64,000 bases of DNA from Notolepis coatsorum (taxonomy: Eukaryota > Chordata > Actinopteri > Aulopiformes > Paralepididae): NCBI GenBank assembly GCA_963971535.1, contig OZ020599.1:98356356-98420355 (forward strand). The letters are read 5' to 3'. Below the pieces are notes generated by a model, which worked only from the letters and a program-made list of their open reading frames with translations, was not told where the DNA came from and did no database searches. Made by a program: the position numbers and the translations under genes. Positions within the stretch are counted from its first letter, which is position 1. Each line of letters opens with the position of its first letter. Shown piece after piece: positions 20,069 through 32,000 of the stretch.

Positions 20069-23000
20069 GTGAGCCCGGGGACTCGCTGCGGCCTTGTCTC
20101 CGTTAGCCACTTGTTAGCTAGCATTAGCTAAAAGCTGCTGTTATTATTACACACATACGAGTGCATGTGGACTGACTAAACTATGGGGTGATGATGATAA
20201 CACATGCTGTGATCCATAACCTTGTGAATTGTAGGTGGTGATTGTTTGGACAATGAATGGCGATGGCTAAGTTAGTGTTAGCTAACAGGCTAACATTGTT
20301 TATTATGCGTAAAACCGTGACTGTCCGTCCCTGACTTGTGTGATTGCTTGGCTAGTAGTAGTGTCTGATCTTACTCATAACTCTTTATTTATTCACTGTT
20401 TTATCTAAGTATCTATCTTTCTATATCTTTTAAAAAAAAAACTGTCCAATGAAAGAGCAGTCTGTCTTGGCCACGAAAACAGTGTCGCCTGCGGGGCTCA
20501 GCCCTCTCACGCAACGTAACAACACTGACTCCATTAACTGCTTCCAGCTCTTCAAACAAACAAAGCTTGTAGCAACGTTGCAGCAACGTTGCAAGCCATG
20601 ATAGGAACTATTCGACCCAACGGTTCCCGTTTGATCTGAGCATCATCATGCATGGAGAGATAGGTGGTGTCCCCTAACAGAGGAAGGTGCTCGACACACA
20701 GGGCCTGCAGGGTGTCAGGAGGTGTTATCACGTGATGATGGCCTGTAATTGCGTTTCTAGAAGGGGAGTTCTAAAAATACAAACGCTGGTTTATGTATGA
20801 CTGGTGTGTCTTATAGGAGTCCCACTACTGAAGCTCACAGTTGGTATCCAGACTCATTCGTTTAATATTTTAAACACTTGATTGATTGAAAACTTTATTA
20901 ACAGATTGCACTATGGGTACAGTACAGTACAGTACAGCTCAATACATACAATTGTTAAGGGGATGCAGACCAGAGAAAGACTTTGGTCTTGTTTACATCA
21001 GGGTCCCCCATTTTCAATTCATCATAACATATATGACATACACGACATACAGGATAGACAGTACACTGTTATAGCATTATAGATGTACTGGTGGTATCCT
21101 ACGACGAAAGTCTCTCTCTGGTCTGCATGCCCTTAACAATTGTGTGTGTCTTGAGCTGTACTGTATTGTACCCATTCTGCAATCTGTTAATAACATTATC
21201 AATCAATCAATAGATGTACCGGTGGTATCCTAAATTGTCTTACAAATGTCACCTACATCGACATGAGCGTGATTCTCTAACGTGTAATCTGGATTTAACA
21301 AGATAAAAAAAATAAAGATGTGCACAAGATAAAACATAAATGTACACATTTAAATGTTTAAAGCATATTCAGGGTTGTGCAAAACTGCACTTGAATTATC
21401 ATGGGTCTAACTATTCTGCAAAACCCTCTTCAGTGTTTCCCACAGGATTTTCAGAGACTATGGTGGAACCTCCGTCCCTCTAGGACATTTGTTGTTGTTG
21501 TACATTTTAAAGTTAAATGCATCAATCTGGTGCACTTTGAGAGCAAAATAAAGAGGCTAGATCTATGATGAACTTTGTGCTCAAAACACAAAATCGACTA
21601 GACTAGTGCTTCCAAAATCCTCTCCTCGAAGCACCCCAGCCGTTCAATGTATTTGTTAAATTCCACCACCAGCACACCTGATTCAACTTAACTAGCCCTT
21701 TATTAGTTGAATCAAGGTGTGCTGGTGGTGGAATTTAACAAATGCATGGAACGGCTGGGGTGCCTCGAGGAGAGGTTTGGGAACCACTGGACTAGAGCAG
21801 ACATTTGAGCCATCAAAGAAATGAAGCAAAAGTGGTTACCTGTGTTGAACTGGTTTATTTCTTAGAAAAATAAAAAAAATAGTGGATTACTATTACGACT
21901 ACTACCACTGCCAATACTACTGATACATCCGCATATATATAGATATAGGCCTATATATATTTTTTTTGACGCCACAGTCTAGGTAATGAATGGGAAACCC
22001 TGCTCTTGTATGTGAATGCTTGGCTTCTCTGTGGTCTTCATGTTTACATAATGCATAATAATATCTGGCATAGACATGTGCTGATTTAACATTGGATACA
22101 AATATTATGAAACGTTCAGGCTATGTGGTCGTGCAAAACTGCCCTTGAATCGTCATGGACTCCCCCGTCTGCAAACCCTCTCCATGTGTGTTTGTTACCA
22201 ATATGCTGTGGTCATAATGTTGTTTTCTTTCTCCCTTGCTCGGCAGGAATTTACAAGCAGCCATCGGAGCGTACTATGACTTTGAGAGCCCCAACATAAA
22301 TGCGCCATGCATGTCCTTTGTGGAGGATGTGACGATCGGGGAGGGGGAGTCAGTTCCGCCTGATACGACGTTCACTAAAACCTGGAGGATACAGAACACA
22401 GGTGGGGGTTTGATTGATTGATTGAAAACTTTATTAACAGATTGCAAAATGGGTACAATACACAGTACGCCTCAATACAAACAACTGCTAAAAGGATGCA
22501 GACCAGAAAAATACTTTCGTCTTGTTTACATCAGGGTCCTCCCATTTTCAATTAATCAAGACATGTATGACATACAAATATACAGTACTGTGTAAGAAAA
22601 AGAGATAATAAAAAAATATATACATCCGATTGGGAAGAAACTGTACATTGGAGGGGGTTTGGTGGGTGGGGGTTTGGACATTTACCGGGGCCAGTTTCTA
22701 ATTGCAGCCACCCGTAGGTGCTCTTTGAGAGTGGTTTTGAAGGAGGGTAGGGATTCACATTATTTTACGGCTGTGGGTAGGGCGTTCCACATTATTGTGG
22801 CATAATTGCGAAACGTGTTTAGTCCCTTGTTTGAGCCGAATCTGGGTTGAACATGATTTGTGGAACTCCCTCTGGTGTTGTGGTCGTGGAATTCACTGAC
22901 CTTTGGGAAGTATTTCGACATGTACATTGGTATCTTAGTGGTGTAGTGTATCTTGTAGACCAGGCCCATTGCAAGTTTCTCATAGGCATAGGTCTGCATA

Positions 23001-26000
23001 GGCATAGGTCTGCTGGAACTATGCATAGTATAGCTCTGTAACGACTCAATCCAACAACGATGTGATTCCGGTTATTTAGGCAATGATTCGATGCACCGTA
23101 CATTTTTACCACGCTTCAATTTTATTCATTTAGATATTTATTTCGAAATTCACTAGGTATGCATATGTCAGGACTGATTCAGTAGGCAATAGTTGAATAT
23201 ATGCAGTTAGTTACAAGTTATTAGTTCATTGTGTTATGTTTATGAATGAATCAATCAAATAGATGAACACACATTCATTTTTGATTGATATCGATAATAC
23301 ATTTTACAGATAGATGCAGCTGGATGTAGATATTTTTTTTCTTTTAACATTTTTGACCCCCCCCCCCTAATACATACGGATGTGAAATGTATTTCTGCGT
23401 TATGCTGTGTAATTCAAAGAGATCGGGGTACCAAGTGGTACCGGTGACGACATGTTGGATACCACCCGGACCCAATCACTTAACCAATTTAGCAATCACT
23501 TAACCAATTTAGGTGCCTCATTTCAGTGCTGCACCTTATGCATAACGACCATCAATCGCCCTTTTGTGGTCGGGGAGCGTTGCAAAACACTTTTCTCTCA
23601 CCTACTGCCCAGCCAGTGGTCTCACATGATCTTCAAAAGCGATAGTTAGACAATAAGCAAATGTTCTCAAGTATGGCTTTAGCTTCACTGAAACACAACA
23701 CCATTTTGCACCTTTTTACTTCGATGCACCAATTCATTTTCTTTAGGTCACCCTGGTGTGATTTTCAAATAGAAAGAAACGACTTCCAATATTTGGTCAA
23801 AGAGTACACAACAAGTGTACATTGTCCATCCCGTTATCTAAGTCTCTTCATTTAATCTGCTGCTCAAGATAAACTGCACGTTTGGTTCGAGCATCTCTCT
23901 CTCTATGTCTTGTTGCGAACAGTCTGCGCTCTGCATCATATTTCAAGAAAAATCTGCATGCAGAACGGAAACGGAAAGACAGATTCAACCTGTCCTGTAC
24001 CACAAGCAGATGAAACAAAGACAGAATCAACCAGTACCACAAGCAGATGAAACGAAGACAGAATCAACCAGTACCACAAACAGATGAAACAAAGACAGAA
24101 TCAACCAGTACCACAAACAGATGAAACAAAGACAGAATCAACCAGTACCACAAGCAGATGAAACAAAGACAGAATCAACCAGTACCTCAAGCAGATGAAA
24201 CAGAAAGACAGAATCAACCGTCCTGTACCACAAGCAGATGAAACAAAGACAGAATCCACCAGTACCAAAAGCAGATGAATAGAAATACAGAATCAACCTG
24301 TACCACAAGCGGATGAAACAAAGACAGAATCCACCAGTACCAAAAGCAGATGAATAGAAATACAGAATCAACCAGTACCACAAGCAGATGAACAGAAAGA
24401 CAGAATTCGGATTCTAAACCAGAACAGGCGAGTGAAGATACAGGGACAGCCAGGTAAATGTCCTGCCTACATTTACATTTAGTCATTTAGCTGAACGCTT
24501 TTATCCATAGCGACTTACAAGTTCTATACAACAAGTCAGCAGGAAGGGTACAATTCTGGCAGCTAAGGGTAAGTAAAGATGGTTTGTCAAACAGTGTTGA
24601 ACTTGAGTGCTACAGTCTTTGAGTGCATAGTAGTATAGATTTCATTTTGGATATTGATTGAAGAAGTGTGTAGTGTAGTGTAGAAGTGTGCCCAGCAAAG
24701 GTATCTTTTTCTTGCAGAGTTTCAATGGCTAAATTACAATGACTACAATGAAATTAGGAATGCACCGATCAGCCCTATTTCAGTCCCGATACCTGGGCTT
24801 TGGGTATCGGGCGGCCGATACCGAGTACCGATCCGATACCCATTGTTCAATTAATAAACTATGCCTCACTGTGTGGAAGAGACTGGGATCATTCTTTTGT
24901 GCAAGGCAACATCAGGCTTGACTTAAAACATTACTTTCCTAACTTAGTGAAACAAAATGTAACAAATGAACACATGGATATAAATGTAGTGAATTGTTAT
25001 TTATTATTCAAATTAAATCACAAAAAAGAAATATATATAATTATTTATAAAAAAAAATTAAATGATTGTCTCCGATACCCGATCTAGCTATTTTACTCGT
25101 ATCGGGGCCGATATCAATATCGGATCGGTGCATCCCTAAATTAAATGCATTGCTGGCTTAAACTACCTCCTCGCGGAGAAAACAAAGCACGGACAGGGGG
25201 CAGCTCTTCCAAAGCCGGTGGATGCGCCTCCTTCAGATGACACGCCTCCTCCAGATGACACGCCTCACGTTTTTGTGAGCGGGGTGTTTTTGGTGGAGCT
25301 CCAAGAGGAACATGTCTCAACTGAGGCGCACCGTGTCGCATGTCGGTGTTACCTTAACCCCTGTGTTCCTTAGCAACCAGGATGATGTATAGCTCCTTGC
25401 ACCCCTCCCCCCCTTGTTCTCTGTACTAGCGATGCTCACAGCTGCGCTTCTAGCGTTTGACCAGGAAACAAGCGGGCAAGGGGAGGAACTTAATTTAAGT
25501 AGAAACGTGTGGTTTTGCACACAGACTTCACACACATTAAACAAACTCTATTACACTTGAATTCCAGAGAAACGTTCACGAGTAAACAGTGGCGGTTCAA
25601 AGCCATTGGCAGATGTAGCAAAACAACACGTTCGAAGTAAAAAAAAACGTATTTTTTTTACATTTAGTCATTTAGCTGACGCTGGACAAGAGCAAAGTCA
25701 TATTTTCGGATGATACGTTAAAACTGAGCTCCTGACTGAATTAGGTCGTTAAAGAACCCAAGGGTGCCTATCGCAAAGAGTAAGGGCATGCGTCCACCTA
25801 GCGCACATTTCCAGCTGAAGAACGCTGGAGGAGCGCTGGTAGTGCTGCGGCGAGATGCCAGAGAGGCGTGCAATCTAGCGATTTTACTTTATCGTATTTT
25901 ACTGCCGCGGTTTTGCACATATAGCATATTTTAATACACTTTATTGTATATTAAATAATTATATATATAGTTATTGCCTGACACGAACCACAGTTCGCCC

Positions 26001-29000
26001 TTTGCTTTTTATTAGCTTTTAATGTATTCGTGTAGTTATTAGTGTATTTGTGCTTTGTCACGAATCGCAATGACCACCAACCAGCAGACGCTCGCCCTCA
26101 TACTGCTCCTGTCTCTTGTGGGTAGGCAGGCAGGCAACTCCGGTGTCAGGTTACGAATGTGTCACGAGCGCCACGGCTGTGATTGGTTGTCTGAAAAGAC
26201 GCTCAGCGCATCGCTCTGAAAAGTTCAGAAGTGTTCAACTTTAAACGCTGGGTGCTGCCGCACAAAAAAGCTGAAAAGCGCTGAAAAAAGAAGCCGACTG
26301 CAGCGCATTTCCTGTAGGCGGCAGCATGCGGCCACATACGCTCCCTCCCCATTGGGATCAATTGACAAAAGACGCTTGCGCCCAGAAATATGTGGCAGGT
26401 GGACGCGGGCCCTAAGGGGGTTCCCAGACGTTCCTGGCCAAATTCCCAATCAGGTCTCTGACATCAAGGTTACCTAATCGTCCCGACATCAATCCCGTCT
26501 CCTGAGCCGTTCAGCCATTGTGTAGTGTGATGTGTGCCTGGTGCCAGTGTATGGCAGCCATTGTGTAGTGTGATGTGTGCCTGGTGCCAGTGTATGGCAG
26601 CCATTGTGTAGTGTGATGTGTGCCTGGTGCCAGTGTATGGCAGCCATTGTGTAGTGTGATGTGTGCCTGGTGCCAGTGTATGGCAGCCATTGTGTAGTGT
26701 GATGTGTGCCTGGTGCCAGTGTATGGCACCCATTGTGTAGAGCAGGGTTCGCGCAAGGTCCTTGAAGTGCTTAAAGTGCTTGATTTTTGTCCAAAAAAGG
26801 TCCAGGCCTGGAATTCCTGGAAAACAACAAATTCTTTTTAACCCTTTAATCGCCGTTGACGCTGTTTAGTGTCATTCCCCACCATGCTTATTCTGCCGAT
26901 GACGCTGTACAGCATCATTGATATCAATATTTCAAAAATCTCCCCCGGAGACATTATATGTACTGGTGAGCCCCTGTCAACTATCTAACGGTTCAAGAGC
27001 GCCATCTGGTGGCCGATCGGCAGATCGCCCAGGGAAGAAACAGGGAAGTGGACGCTGGTGCTCATTTCAATTTGGTCCGATCACTCGCTATGGGACTCGA
27101 GCTCGACACAATGGATATCGATCCGTTGCCAATAACTCGATAAACAACATGATTTGGACGTATATACTATTATACAACCTGGAAATGGATTGGGTATTTC
27201 TATATCCCATAATAGAAAAAATTCTGTTCCACGCTCATCTCCCAACGGCGAGAGGAAGCTACGGTGAGTTTCAGCGTTATTTTGTAATGTCTTCTATACT
27301 AACTGCTCCAATGATCATATCACCCACACTAGATGAATGATATAACGTTGCCCACGGAATTATAAACGACCCCCCGCCCATCCGGTCATCATCAGATTAT
27401 ACGTAGTAACTTCTAGAAGTACGTCCATTTGAAATTTTTTATCTCGCGCCGATTGCTATCAAACTGTATACAATCATCAATATAATGCATTTAGGGCTAT
27501 AAATCATGTTCTGAAGAAAGCTGCAGAAAACGATAAAAACATACTTATACTTTAGACCGTATTTTAGTATGAATATGTGAATGAAAAAGTATAACGTTGC
27601 TACTGTTAGATCCTGATCAATCTGGCCAGTATCACATCTTCGTCTGTTTGGCTCTCCATCCAATTCCTCTGCGTTGTGTCGTTTTAATGGTCCTGACGTC
27701 TCCGACACTGGCTGATAAAATCCTTATCTCTCCCCGTTAGATACGATCCGCAAACCATAATAATTCTCCACCCCGTAAGAATTCGACACTTCGACACAGC
27801 GTAATACCTTATAAGGAGAAGCGTTGTTTATTCAATAAACAGAACCTCATAATCAGATGTTATCAGATGTCATCGAATTGTATCGTCCTTGCTATTCAGT
27901 CCAATGGTGATCAGGCCTGGTCGTTAGCCAAGACCATCCTCGTGGTAGCCGAAGCTAATAATGATGTGGTATTCTCCCCCCCCCCCCCCCCCTCCGTGAT
28001 GAGAGGAGAGAGAGTCTCTTCTGGTTTCTTCCCTCTTAGTCTCAGTCAGATTTTAGTCTGCCCTACACTCGGAAGCACCGTTCAACTTATAGATCTTCGT
28101 CGTAGCAACGACGGCCCCGCCTTCTGGTTGTCATGCGACGTGCTGTCATGACAACTGCTAACCTTTCACACATTAAAATGCAGTTTCTACTGTTTCATTA
28201 AGATGAACCGCTCTCCCTCGCTCTGGGAGACACTCGCTATCAGTGTTGTGTCTTCAGCTCGGAATTCAAAACAAACACCCTCCTCGCGGCCTGTGCCTGT
28301 GAAACCGCTTCTTCTCCACCGTCAATATCATCCCGTGATGATAATGATATTACCCTCTTAAAGCAGTTTATAAACCAAATATACATTGAAAAAACCACCA
28401 TTTTCTCTCAGTTGCTACACCCTGAACAATAGATATAGGACTTTGAATGGGCCATGGTAATGTCAATTTAGCAATACAATTTAAAAAGTTATAGCCCTGC
28501 AAAGAAGGGGCACTTCTCCATGTTAAATAGGGCTGGCGAGGGATGGTAAATTATGAATTTAACCCTGGCGATCAAAGGGTTAACAAGGTGCTTAAAAAGT
28601 CCTTGCAATTCAAATCAACCATTCGCATTGAAATGTTTGTTCATCCATGATAAAATAGTTCTGAATCAAGAAATATAATTTTTTGTATCTAAAGTGTAAC
28701 TGACTTACTTGAGTTAATCCTCTTTACCCCGTTGGGGGGCATAGGGGGGCGTCCACCAGAGCTCTCCATCTCACTCTCTTCTGGGCCAGGGCCTTTGCTT
28801 CTTGCCAGCTCACTCCGATGTTCTTTAGGTCTTGGAGTGTGGAACGTCTCCAGGTGTTTCTCGGCCTACCGGCAAGTAACTAATTGTCGGAAATTGGTTT
28901 AAAGCCATAAATATAGGATCCGATTTTCTTTTCAGTAAAAAACAGCATCTAAAAGTGAATTGCATCCTTTTTAAATGCCCATTTAAAATGGAAAATAGTG

Positions 29001-32000
29001 CTTAGAAAAGTACTTGAAAGTCCTTGAATTTAATTTTGCAATGTCTGTGGGAACCCCGGTAGTGTGACATGTGCCTGGTGCCGGTGTGTATGGCAGCCAT
29101 TATTGAAGCTGCATAGCCCAAGGTTGGGTGGTACACAGTGGTGGTGAAGGAGGCAATTTCCACCCTACATTGTGGGGAGCGCTTTGAGTCTAGAGTCTAA
29201 AGAAAAGCGCTCTATAAATGTAATGCTCATTCATTCATATTTTGGCATACTCGTGTGAATGAATGAATGAAATTGTATTTGCGTGTCATGTCCGACGACC
29301 CATCCCTTGCGGGATTATAAGACACCAAAAACAACAATTGAACATAACAATCACTTCCCATTAGGGGTGGACGGTATAAACGGTATACGGTATAAACGGT
29401 ATGAATTTGCTCTACGGTATGGATTTTGACTATACCGTGTAACCGGTAGTGCAGCTCTAAAATAGCAATGACGTCATGTAACCACAGCGCGACTATTTCA
29501 CTCGCATTTGCCCCTAAAATAGATAGAATTAGTCATAGATAATAGATATGTGCGAACTGGAAAAAGTTATTTAGGAGGCTTCGCGCAGTGGGCGTGCCAG
29601 CCCCTACCGCACGCATGTAAACACGGGTCTAGTAGTCTAGTGGGACGGTACACGGGAGGACGGCGGCGTCTCCCTGAGCTAACGTTAGCTTAGCTACCGG
29701 TACAAAATGACCCAGTCAACTATTCACTTTTAGTTTAATACATGATGAGGCATTGTCTAACCGAACGGTATCTAGTCGGCCAGCTACCGATAGCTCCTGA
29801 CATCAACAAACGCTCCACAAAGTCTAGTAGAGACGTGTGTGCTACCTGTTAGCTGTTAGCTCACGTTAACGCAAGTTAGTTCACCGTTCAAAACGAAATG
29901 TCCCATTGAACTAAATAATTCACTGAGGCGTTGTATTAACGTTATATATCCGGCTAGCAGTAGCTACAGATAGCTCCTGATATCAATGTCTTATAACACT
30001 GATTCGATGCGTATTCGAGCTGAGGGCTTGCTGAGCACAGTTAAGTAGCGTTATACCAATACAATAGGGTCCAGGTGCAGCGCCGGAGAATCCTGGCCGT
30101 AGCTCTGCTCGAGGCTACTCTAGTATAGGTCCAGGTGCAGCTCCGGAGAATCCTGGCCGTAGCTGGAGGCTACTAGAGTACACACAGACAGTGGAGCTTG
30201 TTGCGTGGTGGCGATGTCTCGCAGATAATACAAGTACAAGTCTAATTATATAATATATATATTTTATAAAAAAAAAAAAAATTATATAAAATAAAAAAAT
30301 TATCAAAAACGATGATACCGTGATATATACCGTTACCGTCTATGCTTCAAATTATACCGTGATATAAATTTTAGACCATACCGTCCACCCCTACTTCCCA
30401 TGGTTTCTAAGCTACACCGTGCACACCATAAGAGGCCAAAATACATCACATATGTTATTTTTGTGCGTTTATCCCAAGCTTTCTCTAAATATTCAGCAAG
30501 TGCAAAAACCCTGTCATCAAAAATCCATTTGACTCTATCTGCATCACTAAACCACATTAACTCAAGGTTTTCACACCTGTCAAATAACCTTTTACGTGTG
30601 TCTCTGCAGGACCGGAGTCCTGGCCCCCTGGGGTTTGTCTGAAGTACGTCGGGGGCGATCAGTTCGGCCACGTCAACATGGTGATGGTGCGGTCGCTAGA
30701 CTCCCAGGAAATAGCCGATGTGAGTGTGCAGATGCACAGTCCCGTCTCCCCCGGCATGTTCCAGGGCCAGTGGAGGATGTGTACGGCTACTGGACTGTTC
30801 TACGGAGGTGAGTGAAGCACGTTTTGCCTTTTACAACTGTGGAGGAATTTAACCGGATCAAAAGGATGTACTTGAGTCAAATATAGACTTCGTTTATTTA
30901 GCTCAAGAGTATCGAAATACATTATTGCTGGATGAGTCCAGGAAGATACAGGCCTAGTATCCTCCATAGAGCTCCTGAATGTATGTGTGTGTCACTGGAA
31001 TTTCCCCAAGGGGATCAATAAAGGAATATCTTATCTTATCTTATCTTAATCATGTTAAAACGTAGACCTTTATACTAGGATAAAAGGGGGTTGTGGCGAG
31101 AGATGGGAAAGATTGGGTTGGAGGAGTGAAAGAGGGGTGAGCTAGGAGGGGGCGTGGTTTTTAGGTGATTTGGGGAGGGTTGAAGGGGGGAGGGGGTGAG
31201 TGACAAAGGGTGGTGACTGATTGATCAGGGGAGACAAGGGGATTGACTGGGAGACAGGACATTTGGGTATTGGGGATTAATCTGGGATGGTAGTATGTTT
31301 GGGGGGAGGGGGGGGGGCTATAAAACAGGGCTTCAGGTGGGTGTGTTCACTCATGATAACACACACTAGTTTAAATCAGGGCTTCAGGAGTGGTGGTTGT
31401 GTTCACTCATGATAACACACACTAGTTTAAGGCCCAGTCCACACGATCACGGGTATTTTTGACACCGGGTTTTAAAAAATTATGCAAAAAAATAAAACTC
31501 TGTCCACACGACTGGTTTAAACTCCGCACAGAGTGACGTCATATACATGTAGTACAATGCCAAAGCAGTAGGTGGCGTTGTAGTTCAAACATGAAGGCCA
31601 TTTCAACCAACCAGAAGGGTTTAGGGTTAATACCGGAAACTGACCTGACACAAACATCCCTCCTTGCTCACAGCCATTTAGCCAATGTAGCATTTATTTT
31701 TCAGCAAGAAAACAAAGTGCAATAAAAGTGCAATAAACAAAAACGGATACATTCGCTGTGTGTTCTGCCTCTCATTTGTTGATGAAACAAAACCAACATA
31801 AACACAATTTACCACCAAAAGCGGATAGTTTAGTCTCACAAAAAGATCTCCGGTGTTGTTAGCTACATGCTAATGTGAATGGCATTCTCCATGTATATAG
31901 TTAGCATCGAGGCTAGCTGAGGCGATTTTGTTAGCTTACATGCTAACGTAATAATGTGGTAACGTTAACGAATGGAATGGATGCAAACGTTATTTAACAC

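Noticed and set aside
23975..24410. CRISPR-like array
   Set aside because: Units are contiguous 37-bp tandem copies with no unique spacers, in a vertebrate intron.
30333..30671. 112-codon frame antisense to ILRUN exon 3
   Set aside because: It overlaps the hAT end and the reverse strand of a confirmed exon; no motif.
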